Part shown: positions 32,187 to 47,968 of the stretch, piece after piece | Position numbering within the stretch: position 1 is the stretch's first letter | Layout: every line of letters begins with the position of its first letter | The notes under the pieces: generated by a model | The model's database searches: none | What the model saw: the letters and a program-made list of their open reading frames with translations, nothing else | What the model was told of the DNA's origin: nothing | Assembly (NCBI GenBank): GCA_014529385.2 | Contig: CM043950.1 | Location: 81,974,843 to 82,038,842, forward strand | DNA: 64,000 nucleotides | From: Adiantum capillus-veneris | Lineage: Eukaryota; Streptophyta; Polypodiopsida; Polypodiales; Pteridaceae | Direction of reading: 5' to 3' | Position numbers and translations under genes: made by a program

Positions 32187-35100
32187 GTAGGTGCATCAAA
32201 GATCCACCACTTGGCCATTGTAACAAAATCTTGAAGTGTGGATCCAATCGTTGGTGTCTCCTAGATCCACCATATGGCCATTCTAACCATGTCTTAAAGT
32301 TAGGTGCATTCAACAGTTGACCATCATAACACTTGTAATTTTACACAATGTTTGTGGGATGAGTAGATCCTAGATCCACCACTTGGCCATTTAAACTAAG
32401 AATTAGGAAGTAGGTGCATCAAAGATCCACCACTTGGCCATTGTAGCAAAAGCTTGAATTGTGGATCCAATTGTTGGTGTCTCCTAGATCCACACTTGGC
32501 CATTCTAACCATGTCTTTAAGTTAGCTACATTCAGCATTAGGCCATTAAAACACTTGTAGTTTTACACACTGCTTGTGGGATGAGTAGATCCTAGATCCA
32601 CCACTTGGCCATTTAGACTAAGAATTGGGAAGTAGGTGCATCAAATATCCACCACTTCACCATTATAACAAAGACTTGAATTGTGGATCCAGTTGTTGGT
32701 GTCTCCTAGATCCACCATTTCACCATGCTAACCAGGTGTTAATGTTAGGTGAATTCAACACTTGGCCATCGTTACACTTGTAATTTTCCACAATGTGTGT
32801 GGGATGTGTAGATCCTAGATCCACCACTTGGCCATTTAAACTAATAATTGGGAATTACATGCATCAAAGATCCATCACATACCCATTATAACAAAGGCTT
32901 GAATTATGGTTCCAAGTTGTTGGTGTCTCCTAGATCCACCACTTGGCCATTCTAACCATGTCTTAAAGCTAGGTGCATTCACCACTTAGCCATCATAACA
33001 CTTGTAATTTTACACAATGTTTGTGGGATGAGTAGATCCTAAATCCACCACTTGGCCATTTAGACGAAGAATTGGGAAGTAGGTGCATCAAAGATCCAGC
33101 ACTTTGCCATATAACAAAGGTTTGAATTGTGGATCCAATTGTTGGTGTCTCCTAGATTCACCATATGGCCATTCTAACCATGTGTTAATGTTAGGTGCAT
33201 TAAACACTTGGCCATCAAAATACTTATACTTTTACAAAATGGTTGTGGGATGAGTAGATCCTAGATCCACCACTTGGCCATTTGGACTTAGAATTGGGAA
33301 TTAGATGCATCAAAGATCTACCACTTGGCCATTATAACAAAGGCTTGAATTGTGGATCCAATGGTTGGTGTCTCCTAGATCCACCACTTGGCCTTTCTAA
33401 CCATGTCTTAATGTAAGGTGCATTAAGCAGTTGGCCATCATAACACTTGTAATTTACACAATGTTTGTGGGATGAGTAGATCCTAAACACACCACTTGAC
33501 TATTTAGACTAAGAATGAGGAAGTAGGTGCTTCAAAGATCCACCATTTGGCCATTGTATCAAAAGCTTGAATTGCGGACCCAATTGTTAATGTCTCCTAG
33601 ATCCACCACTTGGCCATTCTAACCATTCATAAACTTAGGTGTATTCAACACTTGGCCATTGTAACACCTGTAATTTTACACAATGTTTATGGAATGAGTA
33701 GATCCTAGATCCAACACTTGGCCATTTAGACTAAAAATTAAGAAATAGGTGCATCAAAGATCCACCACTTGGCAATTATAATGAATTCTTGAAATCTCGA
33801 TCCAATTGTTGGTGTCTCCTAGATCCACCACTTGGCCAATCTAACGATGTCTTAAAGTTAGGTGCATTCAACTCGTGGTCATCATAACACTTGTAATTTT
33901 ACACAATGTTTGTGGGATGAGTAGATTCTAGATCCACCACTTGGCCATTTAGACGAAGAATTGGGAAGTAGGTGCATCAAAGATGCACCACTTGGCCATT
34001 ATAAAAAAGGCTTAAATTGTGGATCCAATTGTTGGTGTGTCCTAGATCCACCACTTGGCCATGCTAACCATGCCTCAAACTTAGGTGCAATCAACACTTG
34101 GCCATCATAACTCTTGTAATGTTACACAATGTTTCTGGAATGAGTAGATCCTAGATCCACCACTTGGCCATTTATACAAAGAATTGGCAATTAAATGCAT
34201 CAAAGATCTACCACTTGGACATATTAAATCGAAGGCTTGAAATGTGGATCCAATGGTTGGTGTCTCCTAGATCCACCACGTGGCCATTCTAACCATGTCT
34301 TAAAGTTAGGTGCATTTAGCACTTGGCCATAATAACACTTGTAATTTTACACAATGTTTGTGGGATGAGTAGATTATAGATCCAACACTTGGCCATTTAG
34401 ACTAAGAATTGGGAATTAGATGCATCTAAGTCCACCATTTGGCCATTATAACGAAGGCTTGAATTGTGGATCCAATTGTTGGTGTCTCTTAGATCCAGCA
34501 CTTGGCCATTCTAACCATGTGTTAAAGTTATGTGCATTCAACACGCGGCCATCATAACACTTGTAATTTTACACAATGTTTGTGGGATGAGTAGATTCTA
34601 GATCCACCATTTGGCCATCTAGACAAAGAATTGGGAAGTAGGTGCATCATAGATCCACCACTTGGCCATTATAACAAAGGCTGAAATTGTAGATCCAGTT
34701 GCTGGTGTCTCCTAGATCCACCACTTAGCCATTCTAACCATGGCTAAAAGTTAGATGCAATCAACACTTGGCCATCATAACTCTTGTAGTGTTACACAAT
34801 GTTTATGGAATGATTAGATCCTAGATCCACCACTTGGCCATTTAGACTAAGAATTGGAAATTAGATACATCAAAAATCCACCACTTGGCCACTATGACAA
34901 AGGCTTGAATTGTGGATCCAATTGTTGGTGTCTCGTAGATCCACCACTTAGCCATTCTAGACATGTCTTTATGTTAGGTGCATTCAGCACTTGGCCATCA
35001 TAACACTTGTAATTTTACACAATGTTCGTGGGATAAGTAGATCCTAGATCCACCACTTAGCCATTAAGACTAAGAATTGGGAAGTAGGTGCATCAAAGAT

Positions 35101-36360
35101 CCTCCACTTTGCCATTATAACAAAGGCTTGTATTGTGTATCCAATTGTTGGTGTCTCCTAGATCCACCATTTGGCCATTCTTACCATGTGTGAATGTTAG
35201 GTGCATTCAACACTTGGCCATCATAACACTTGTAATTTTACACAATGTTTGTGGGATGACTAAATCCAAGATCCACCAATTGGCCATTTAGACTAAGAAT
35301 TGGAAATTAGATGCATCAAAGATCCACCACTCGGCCATTATAACGAAGGCTTGAAATGTGGATCCAATTGTTGGTGTCTCCTAGATCCACCACTTAGCCA
35401 TTCTAACCATGTGTTAAAGTTAGGTCTATTTAGCACTTGGTCATCATAACACTCGTAATTTTACACAAATTTTGTGGGATGAGTAGATCCTAAATCCACC
35501 ACTTTGCCATTCATACTAAGAACTAGGAAGTAGGTGCATCAAAGATCCTCCACTTCGCCATTATAACAAAGGATTGAATTGTGTATCGAATTGTTGGTGT
35601 CTCCTAGATCCACCATTTGGCCATTCTTACCATGTGTGAATGTTAGGTGCATTCAACACTTGGCGATCATAACACTTGTACTTTTACACAATGTTTGTGG
35701 GATGAGTAGATCCTAGATCTACCAATTGGCCATTTAGACTAATAATTGGAAATTAGATGCATCAAAGATCCACAACTCGGGCATTATAAGGAAGGCTTGA
35801 AATGTGGATCCAATTGTTGGTGTCTCCTAGATCCACCACTTAGCCATTCTAACCATGTGTTAAAGTTAGGTCCATTTAGCACTTAGTCATCATGAAACTC
35901 ATAATTTTACGCAATAAGATGCACCACTTGGCCATTATAATGAAGGCTTGAAATGTGGATCCAATTGTTGGTGTCTCCTAGATTGTACAGTTGGCCATTC
36001 TAACCATGTGTTCAAGTTAGGTGCATTCAACAATTGGCCATCATAACACTTGTAATTTTACACAATGGTTGTGGGATGAGTAGATCCTAGATCCACCACT
36101 TGGCCATTTAGACTAAGAATTGGAAAGTAGATGAATCAAATATCCACCACTTGGCCATTATAAGAAAGGCTTGAATTGTGGATACAATTGTTGGTGTCTC
36201 CTAGATCCACCACTTGGCCATTCTAACCATGTGTTAAATTTAGGTGCATTCAACATTTTTCCATCATAACACTTATAATTTTACATAATATTTTTGGGAT
36301 GAGTAGATTCTAGATCCACCGCTTGGCCATTTAGACCAAGAAATGGGAAGTAGGTACAAA
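32187..36360. repeat. 223 bp satellite, array 2 (about 19 units)
   Basis: The marker gggatgagtagatcc recurs at about 32356, 32578, 32801, 33025, 33247 and 33469, giving periods of 222-224 bp. Each monomer has four subunits carrying (C)CACTTGGCCAT, followed respectively by ttagactaag, tataacaaagg, tctaaccatg and cataacactt. Subunit lengths are roughly 54, 62, 47 and 62 bp. One shortened monomer lies near 35880-35930. No coding capacity. Confidence 0.95.
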
Positions 36361-37205
36361 GCCCACCACTTGTCCAAACTTATGCTCTATTGAAGCATAG
36401 AGATCCACAAGGTCCACCACTTGTCCAAGCCTAAGCTATATTGAAGGATATATATCCACAAGGTCCACCACTTGTCCAAGCTAATCTTTATTATATCATA
36501 TAGATCCACAAGGTACAACCAAAGCACAGAGAGCCAGAATGTCCACAATCTAAGATATGCATGGAAAATTGATGCAAGGTCCACCACTTCTTCAAGCTAA
36601 GATTCTTTGATGCATTGAGCATCACTCCATTGAAGAATAGAGAGCCATAATGTCCACCACCTATTCAAGATAATCTTTATTGAATCATTGAGTGACAAAA
36701 GGTCCACTATTTAAGCTTAGAATGGAAAAATGATGGATGGTCCATCACTTATTCAAGCTTAAGCTATATTCAAGCATAGAGAGCCACAACGTCCACCACT
36801 TGTCCAACCTAATCTCCATTGTATCATAAATACTTACAAGGTCCATAACTTAATATATTTTCATGGAGAACTGATGCAAGGTCCACCATTTATCAAAGCC
36901 TAATCTCTATTGAAGCATAGAGATTCACAAGGTTCACCACTTGTTTAAGGTAAGATTTATTATAGCATAGAGACCCACTCTATTGTAAAATAGACAGCCA
37001 AAAGGTCAACCACTCGTCCAAGCTGGGATCCATTGAAAAATAGAGAGCCACAAGGTCCACAATCTAATCTAGGCATGAAGAATGGATGCAAGGTTCCACC
37101 ACTTGTCTAAGAAAATTCCCATTAAAGCGTAAAAAGTGACAAGGTCTATGACTTATCCAAGCTAAGGTCCAGTGAAGAATAGAGAGATGCAAGGTCCACG
37201 GTCTA
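36361..37205. repeat. Degenerate ~50-60 bp repeat continuing the satellite
   Basis: Phrases ggtccaccacttgtccaagc and tgaagcatagagatccacaagg recur irregularly (about 36364, 36412, 36463, 36577 and on). The core CCACCACTTGTCCA differs from the satellite core by T for G. Confidence 0.8.
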
Positions 37206-37488
37206 AGTGATGTGATGATGTGCGCATCTTTTGAATAACACATTATAAGCCATGAGATAGATGAGTGTTCATGTAGGCATGTCTGATCACAAAACCATCC
37301 TCTATAAGCTCAAGGAGATGCTCTCTGTAGAAAGCCATCTTCGTGCCAAGCACATGCATAGGCTATATCCTTGTCCTCCTAGTGTCTAATTGAATCAAGT
37401 CGTGTCTAATGAGCTGCGTGATCTCGGTTTGCATGAGAGACAAGGAGGGTGTGTCTAGTGTATAATTGGAAAGGGGGTAATATATCCA

Positions 37489-37852
<364 letters not shown>

Positions 37853-38159
37853 CATGAGTATAGAGTGATAGGAAAAGAGAGAGGAAGAAGAGAGTGGAGG
37901 ACCTTGTGGAAGGGAAGCGGGTTGCTGGAGCACAAGATGGAGGAAGGGAATGCAGTTATAGGAGTAGATGGAGAGAGGAGGTGGAGGATTTTGGAGGAGG
38001 AGGTTGAGGAGGAGGAGCAAGGGAGGAGGAGGTAGCACATGGGCGGCGAAAGGAGGAAGGGGAGGTAGGGACGACGGTCCAAAAAAAAAAAAAAAAAGCT
38101 TGCTTCAAAGCTCGCTCTGTTGAGCTCGCTCGAAGACCTAACTCTAAGGGGGAATGGTT

Positions 38160-38420
38160 AGCATGGAGAATCGCTGCAAGGTCCACCACATGTACAACCT
38201 ATCATCTGCTATTATATCTAGTAGCATGGCTTGCTTGGTTTCTAGATCCACCACTTGTCCGACCTAGATTAAAAGTTTCCTGCTTGGATCTAAATTATTT
38301 TCCCACTTGGATTCAAATTTCAAAATTTATCGCCTAAATTAAGAATTTTCCACTTCAATTCAAAATTTTCTACTTGAGGAAGAGCAAGGTCCACCACTTG
38401 TCCAACCTCAATCTATAATC
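38160..38420. repeat. Remnant of CCACCACTTGTCCA repeat
   Basis: ggtccaccacatgtacaacc, tccaccacttgtccgacct and ggtccaccacttgtccaacc occur at about 38179, 38248 and 38390, continuing the repeat on the far side of the microsatellite block. Confidence 0.65.
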
Positions 38421-38429
38421 TTCTTTATA

Positions 38430-39700
38430 CTGAGAATCTATCTTATTTCATCCCAAGAGTAGGTAATTTTCATTTCATGTATTATCTATGAGCCTCTCCT
38501 AGTTTCAACTATCATGTTCATTAGAAACCTCAGTAAGCTACGTTACGTTTGTTGAGAAATTAAACAAGGAATCACATTTACAGAGGCATTGGACAGAAAG
38601 CAATAAAACACCAATGAAAGCAACTCCACTGGAAGACACAAGTAAGTCAACTACTAAAATTTGCATGCTTATGTACAAAAAAATAATTAATGTATATGTA
38701 TGTATGTCCCATATCCATACTATGTCATGTACAAGCATATGTATTTGTATGTTCTGATGTATATCACCATGAGATAGTATACATCTCTACCACGCATGTA
38801 TATAAACATATGTACCTACATACATAGGCAAAGAAAACACAATACCAGTCATATTCACAACATGCGTACACTACATTATTACAGATGGATGCACCTACAG
38901 AAGTAGGACAAATAGAACAAGAATGAGAAATTTGGATCTGTGTATATGTATCTGCGAGAGAGATATAGTATCTATGTAAATATGTGTGATTTGGTGTGTA
39001 TGTGGGTATTTATGGGAGCAAGGAAGGTGAAGAGTGTGAAGGAAAGGAGTTTTATTTATGTTTATGTGTGGGTTGTGTGTGTGCGCAAAAGATTCATGTA
39101 TATGTGTGTGTAAGAAGGCATCATAGAGAAAGAGAACCATTTTGGTTTCTTGGAGAGCAAAACATAAAGACAGAAACCTAATGTAGATGGAGAGTGTGTG
39201 TGTGTGTGAGAGAGAGAGAGAGGGGGAGATGAAATGCACCTTGTCATATGCTTTCAATTTACATAGTAAAAGATTCTGCTTTCTGTGATGTCGAAGCCTT
39301 GAGTGTGATTGCTTCTGTCATGCTATTCACTCTCTATTTTTCACACAATGTGGTCCCTTTATGCATACAAGCCATAAGTCCCTCTTTTGAATGTGATGTG
39401 GCCCCTATCATGTTGTGCACAACCTATTTTGCATGGGCTATGGTTTCCTTGTGTGCACGAGCAAGAAATCCCTCTGTGCGTGTGAGAAAGAATATCCCCT
39501 GTTTTGTCTGTGTTTTGCTTGGTTCGCTGTGTTTTTGTGGTAGGGTTATGTAAAATTTCATGTATATATTAAAACTTAAACTCATCTCCCTTTTGAGGGA
39601 TTTGCTTTCGTCTTGACCAACTAAGTTTTTTTAAAAATAGCAAATTTGGCATACCATACAAGTAAAAAATCATGTTAAATAGAGGTAAAACCTCATTAAA
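38430..39700. other. Noncoding stretch
   Basis: AT-rich with TGTATATG-like phrases (38690-39090) and a (TG)n(AG)n stretch near 39197-39222. No domain recognised on either strand. Confidence 0.5.
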
Positions 39701-39721
39701 AACTTCTTGTTTTTCAAAAAA

Positions 39722-39925
39722 GGCGCAGGGTGCTGTCCCTCACCCCGCCTGGCCCTTAACCCCGGTTGGGGAGCTGCCCCAAACCCAACGGGGGCTACCG
39801 TTCTTTGACCCTCCTCGGGCCATTGCCCCGAACCCCACAGGGGCTTCCGCCCCTTGACCCTGCTTAGGATGCTATCCCAAACCCCATGGGACCCCGCTTG
39901 GGGTGTTGCACCAAACCCCAATCTA
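39722..39925. repeat. GC-rich island with degenerate CCCC/GGGG repeats
   Basis: Strongly GC-rich against AT-rich flanks. Phrases such as ggggcttccgccccttgacc, gggctaccgttctttgaccc and ccaaaccccatgggacccc recur about every 45-60 bases, suggesting an old tandem repeat. A similar CGGAAGCCCCGG phrase occurs in the copia 3' LTR near 9130. Confidence 0.6.
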
Positions 39926-40269
39926 AACTCTTGTTGCACCACCTTATTCCACTTTTTCAATTGTGGTCTAGCTTATATCATGTTTGTATCTAAAACCTAG
40001 TCTCTTTCCTTGCTTCACAACTCACCAAGGAAAATAAACATAAATAAGTGGTGGAGAGAGACTCTATTTTGGAGCTCATAACTCAAAATTTTCCTAGGAC
40101 ATTGACCATGTCCACAACATGCTTAAACTATGCTCAAAGCTATTATGGTCATAGCAAGCTTGGGGGTTTTTGTTTCAAATTTCACCAATTGTCAAATCTT
40201 TACCACTTTTCCTTGTTGAAGCAAGTACTTCTTTGACTTTAGAAAGCTACTAGTTCATCTAGTATTTGA

Positions 40270-41230
40270 CCTTCAGCATTGGCCATTACAAGTACGTCCA
40301 CCACTTCTCCAAGCTTCCATTGAAGAAAACAAGGGCTGCTCGAACATTGAGAAGAAAGGCCCTACTATCAACCTTGTTCCATTGAAAAAATCAAGGGCTA
40401 CTTGGACATTGAGAAGTAAGGCCTTGAAATTGTCCTATGTTTTTCATTAAAACTTGTAGGTCCACCACTTGTCCAAGCTATACTCTATTATAGTTGGACC
40501 AACTGCTTGTAGTTCACCTTGAACCTTGGCCATTAAAACTAGGTCCACCACTCATCCAAGATACCCTCTAATAAAGTAGGGGGCTTTTGTTTCAAAATGC
40601 ACAACTGCTCCAATTTTGTTTCCATTAAAATAAGCAAGGGCTACTCGGACATTGAAAAGCAAGGCCCTACAATAGTTCACCTTGGACATTGGTCATTGAA
40701 ACTAGGTCCACCACTTGTCCAACCTTTACTCTCATTTAGAAAGGGACTTTTGGTTTCAAGATCCATCACTTATCCAACCATACTTCCATTGAAAGAAGCA
40801 AGAGATACTTGCACATTGGGAATTAGGTTCATACAATACTAGCTTGGAAATTGGACATTAAAACTAGGCCCATCACTTGTCCAAGCTTTACTCTCATATA
40901 GAAAAAGGGACTTCTGGTTTCAAACTCCACCACTTGTCCAACCTTACTTCCATTGAAAGAAGCAAGGGATATTTGGACATTGGGAAGCAAGTTCCTACCA
41001 TAGTTCACCTTGAACAATAGCCATTAGAACTAGGTCCACCATTTCTCCAAGATTTACCTCATATAGAGAGGGGCTCTTGGTTTCAAGAATCCCCCTTGTC
41101 CAACCTTACTTCCATTTGAAGAAGCAAAATATACTTGGACATTGACAAGAAAGTTCCTAAAATAGCACCTTCGACACTCACCATTACAACTAGGTCCACC
41201 ATTGTCCAAGCTATGATCTAATATAGGAAT
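40270..41230. repeat. ~163 bp tandem repeat, about 5-6 units
   Basis: The marker aggtccaccac (or variants) after aaaactt/aaaact recurs at 40541, 40704, 40866, 41032 and 41192, giving periods of 160-166 bp. Each unit contains a second ccatcactt/ccaccacttgtccaacc and a cattgaaagaagcaag phrase. It shares the CCACCACTTGTCCA core with 36361-37205. Confidence 0.85.
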
Positions 41231-41344
41231 TTCTATAGCGTTATAGTATTCACAACCCTTGTGTAATGTGTAATGTAACTTATACATTTCTTTTCAAAGA
41301 GAATTTATCTATAAATATGCAAGGTGTTTCTTTTCAACTTACAG

Positions 41345-41827
41345 GATGGACTTTGAATCTGGGGAGAAAGTGCATATGGTACTTGATAATGGAATTGTTG
41401 GTATTGGTTTTGTGTGTAGAGCAACTCCTGATTCCACTTGTGCGGTACAAAGATAGGGCAAGAAAATGTATATGTACTAGTGAAGGAATGCTTGAAGGAT
41501 GTGGTCCTCCCTTTTTCTACAATGGATACTACATCTCTCCAAAGCTCATTATGGAGTTTTGTTCGATGGCCTAAGATTCTTTTGCAGAAATCTATAATGA
41601 ATGACAATGTAATTGACACAAATGAAAGCTACAATGTTGATGAACAAGGGGATCATCTTGATCCTCTGGGTACAAATGCAATATCTATTACAAGCCCAGA
41701 GTTTGAAATGTCAATACGCGAATCTTGGAGAAATCAAAGGGTCCTTTCAAAGGACGACAAAATGATGCACATTGTGAATGAAGGGACCATATTGTATGTA
41801 TTTCCACATGATTATGTCAATTTTTAG
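41345..41827 (+). pseudogene. Fragment resembling a CACTA-type transposon accessory domain
   Basis: Two overlapping frames together give GEKVHMVLDNGIVGIGFVCR, then after a frameshift at about 41440 ENVYVLVKECLKDVVLPF and a Trp-Pro ending (SFVRWPKIL). The pattern (val-x-gly arg, a GxxV/R segment, a PF/PRP segment, then a xxWP motif) recalls the domain found next to plant CACTA/En-Spm transposases (DUF8039-like). The remaining frame to 41827 is not recognised. It is short, frameshifted and without its transposase, so it is at best a relic. Confidence 0.4.
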
Positions 41828-42009
41828 GTACTTGGTGATGACTTCGTGGACGCCGGGTATTGAAAGGGAGAATGCAATCAGTGAGAAGATACCTGAAGTG
41901 GGAAGCATTACTTTGCTAAAGTGGCCCATCCCAACAGACAACCATGTTGGATGGGAGCCCACTACAACACTTTGTTCCTGGTTGATGGGGGGGGGTGGAG
42001 AAAGGGAGC

Positions 42010-44101
<2,092 letters not shown>

Positions 44102-44105
44102 TTAA

Positions 44106-45425
44106 CACTAGGTTGGTAATGGGACACTTTTATGTCCTGGGAAGTGACCATTTTCCTTGAATTATGTCAAGAGTTTCAAAATGGATTTGGAGGTGCTATT
44201 TGTCTAGAAAGCTGTCTCATGAGCTGAAAAAAACTTGACATTTTTTTGGAATATCAATTCCATCTTTAACCTTGTCCTTGCACAACATTTCACAACCTAA
44301 ACTGTGTGAAAAAACGGGTCCTGTTTTTGGTTTTTTTTCAACTTTTTGCAACTATACCACTCTAGAATTCATGTTTGTGAGGTCTATAATGCTAGAGAAC
44401 TGTCTTTAGTAGTCCTCAACATGTCCTGATGCTTCTAGAGAGAAATAAATGTTAAAGTTGTAAGTTATGACCAAATTACAAAAATTGTCAAATCCTGTTT
44501 TTTAGCCAATTTTAGCTCTTCTATGATTTTTTTGGTGGCTTTCATGATATCCAAATGCAGTTTTGATTCTCTATGTCGCATATTGTAACATAAAGTTAAT
44601 ATTCCTTGAGTTTTGGGGCACCCAATACCCTATTTTGCATAGTAGACAACGATGGTTGATTTTTTCAATTATAGAAGAAAACGAAACATTCTAGTATATC
44701 AAGTATAGCTTTTTCAATATTGTTAGTTTCTTGTGACAACTACATGCATTTTGTAGGTAGTAACCATATCTAGTCATAAGGATCAAATTTGGCTAGATAT
44801 TGAATAGTTTCTATGGGATTCTACAACTCATAATGTTGAACCCAGTTTTCTCATGTTTGCTGTATTTAGCACTTCATCTTTGTCCCCAAGATTCCCCTTG
44901 GTAAGAGATGTATTATTCTTTTGACATGCTCCATGGCTCCTTATGAACCTAAAGGACAATAGGGAACTAAGAAAACATGCATATATTATTTTCATTGAGC
45001 GTGGCTATAGAAACTTTGATGATAGGTTTGCAGAATGGTAAAAATTCAACTTTTTTGTACCTATTTCTTCGGCAAAACAAAAAATAGTGAGTGAGAAGCA
45101 ATCATATGTTCTGATCACCAACCCATTGAAGTTAACTAGGGAATTATCTCAAGTCCTACAAAAATCCCTAATCTTATTTTTATGCAACAAAACGTAAGAA
45201 ATGACTATTTTGATGAAAATGTACCGGTCCATCAACTTTGGAGGCTTGGTGTGACCAAAAGATGAGAAATTTTACAAGTTTCTTATTTTTTCCATGTGTA
45301 GTAGGCCTTGAACTATAACCTCATGAAAGGATTTTACAAAATGAGTGGATCTACTATGGTTTTGGAGGTTTTTTTCAAAACCCTGAAAGGACACTTTTAT
45401 GTCCTTTTAGGTTACCAACCTAGTG
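44106..45425. mobile_element. Noncoding TTAA-flanked element, copy 2 (1320 bp)
   Basis: Same termini (CACTAGGTTGGTAA inverted) as copy 1, bounded by TTAA at 44102-44105 and 45426-45429. The interior aligns over its whole length with 13222-14560, with scattered substitutions and small indels. It lacks the 19 bp duplication of ggacacttttatgtcctgg seen at the left end of copy 1, which accounts for the length difference. No coding sequence. Confidence 0.88.
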
Positions 45426-45429
45426 TTAA

Positions 45430-47968
45430 GGAGTGAAGTGTGCCTTCTAAGCACTATTGGGATTGGTCCGAGCTAGTTAGTGTAATGACCCCAACTTTTT
45501 CTAACGTCAATAGAGTTCAAATGCAATTTTGATTAGTGTTTTAATTTGTGGAGATTCCAGGCAATAAAACAAAAGAGCTACTCGTAGGTGTGAGAAATTT
45601 GGTTTAAAAGTTTTGGATATTTTAAACAATAAACCTTCAAAAGAAAAATGAAAAATAATGACGTAGAGGCCCAAAAAAATATCAATAAATCAAATAAGAT
45701 TGCTTGAATGTACACAATTGATGTACAAAATGGTATATCAAACAAAGAAGGTAAGATAAGGTTACATTTTATTGCTCCATCAAGGTCACAATGATGTGAC
45801 AGAGCATGGAATGCTTAACCAAGATAGTCCTTGTACACAAAAATTTCCATTATAATGACTACAATTGGCATTTGTGTGGTGGATTCCCAATGTGTTTCCA
45901 ATTATGTGTTTTATGTGGTCAGCAATCTTTGCCTCTTAAAAGTTTCTACAACCAAGTCAAAATGATGTAGGAATAGCATAAACAAAAATATTTGTTGAAG
46001 CAATTGCAAAAAGTGTGTACACAAATCATGCACGCACCCACTAATGGTGGTAAGATAATTAGCAGGACATTTAACCATGTCACATTCATAAAAATGTTTG
46101 TTGTGGTCATAATCTTCCAAATAGCAAATCCATGAAAATATTGAGCCTGCTTTTGTGGTACCACCAAAATCTTTGAAAGAAAAGTGACTAATTTTACTCT
46201 TCTTCTTTTCATGCTTGGATTCAAAATTAGGTGCATGCATACTAGTGCTTTCCAATTCAATGCATCTAGTGCACTCATATGCCAAATCTGTTGAAAATAG
46301 AATAATTGCTCATTAAAATGGTAGGAAATAATGGTAAATGCACCATAATGTAGAGAATAATGAAAATAATTGGAATTTTAACAATAAAAATAGAAAAAAA
46401 TACTTATATAATGAAAACGTGATGTTTGTAACTTGTAAATGCATTGTAACCTATTGACACCAAAAGATGGAAATTGAAATCAACTTCAACAATACTTTCA
46501 AGTCAATGGCATCAATGCATTTTACGCTTTCCAAAGGTTCTTAAATGATCGACACATGCATGACACTCTGCTCAGTCATAAAATTAATACAAACAAATTT
46601 TGTTTTTGCAACGAAACTTTATCAAGTGCTTGCTACCCACTATAGTTATTTGCAAGATCTAGAAATTTTGATCTTTTTTGGTCATCAATTTTATAAAAAT
46701 CCAATGCCATTAGATATCCATGGCTTATTTAAATCTTCAAGAGCTATTGGAAAGAGAGGATTATGGTATTGGATCTTAAGGCTTATGACCTTCTATTTTA
46801 AGGAGTCCAACTTTTGGGCCCCACTTTAATAAAGTATGAGATGCATGCAAAATATGGCCGACAATGTGCAGAGATGGAATGTTAACCACTTACGGACACC
46901 CTAACACCTTTGACGAACGCCTTATCATTTTATTTGAGTCATGGACCGGGCTTGTCAGTCCTATAGGTGCATAGGTGATCGCCGATGAAAGGAGAACCAC
47001 TTATCTCATTTTTACATTATTTTTGCTATAATTGGCCGCTGTGGGCGCCCATGTGTGAATGGGTCAGATTCATATAAAAGTCCATTTTGACCTAACATCC
47101 TCATTCTTGAGGTGCATGCTAAAGAAGTGCTTTTGGTCTACCTCTACCTTTTTCTCCATCGTGTTCTCACGTGTGTGTGTGTGTGTGTGTGCACGTGTGC
47201 ATGCGTGCTTGAGAGAGAAAGAGAGAGTGTTTGTGTGTGTGATGAAGCATTTTGGTGTCAGGGTATATGTGTTCAAAAGGTGAGCCGGGCAGGCGTCGGG
47301 CCTCTGGCTGTGAGAGGTGTGAGAGATAACAAGAAAAACAAATGCATAAGGCTTTGTAAATCACCGTATTCTTCAATTAATCAATTTAAGCTCTGATTAC
47401 ATTCTACTCAATAGCCAAGGCGGGCTGGCAGCAGCACTGACACTTGGGTTCACTAAAATCTAGGAGTTTAGGCTCCCTTTACAATTACTCGGGTCGTTAA
47501 CGACTCCTGATTTATAAAAAAGGATTAACTAAATCTAAGATGTTGTTGATGATCAAAAATTTCCTCGCTGTCAAATTTCCTTGCTTTGAATGTTGTTGAA
47601 TTGAGGAATATCCGTCCTCGAGCGAGTAGTTTTGAGCGAACAAGAAAGCAAGCGAGCACATACAATTAGAAAGACTAGATCAAGACCTCAATAGCTACTC
47701 TGTAGAGGTTAGTGTAGCAAAGTAAATATGTTGCCTCTCAAATAGTCTCAAATAAAAGAGCTATACTCTTACTTTAATGTGTGCACATGCACCTTGATAC
47801 GTAGTCACAAACACATATGCAAAATGTCCTAGCAAGCATTAACACTAAATCCAAGAACCTCATTATAAACCTAACTACAAAAACATGTGCTTACTCCTAT
47901 AAACACTTTAGGCCACATCTCAGACGACAATAGCCGACAAAAAAATACCCTACAGTGTAAAAATCTAA
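45430..47968. other. Noncoding stretch with LTR-like promoter piece
   Basis: A 124-codon minus-strand frame at 45911-46285 has no recognised domain and is not called. TATAAAAG at 47073-47080, then CT-rich sequence, (GT)n 47171-47191 and GA-rich sequence resemble the LTR-like segment at 29814-31100. The left part begins TGTAATGACCCC near 45479, which could be an LTR start. No gene supported. Confidence 0.45.
47964..47968. repeat. Target-site duplication TCTAA, left of gypsy B
   Basis: TCTAA before the 5' LTR; TCTTA follows the 3' LTR at 57480-57484, four of five bases matching. Confidence 0.65.

Noticed and set aside
32187-36360. Regularly spaced short repeats resembling a CRISPR array
   Set aside because: The whole 223 bp unit is conserved, not just a short repeat between unique spacers, and the setting is plant nuclear DNA.
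45911-46285. 124-codon minus-strand ORF with several Cys
   Set aside because: A second overlapping minus frame of similar length exists, there is no recognisable domain, and the region is low complexity.
47070-47396. Overlapping ORFs rich in Cys, Val, His and Thr
   Set aside because: Translations of the (GT)n tract.
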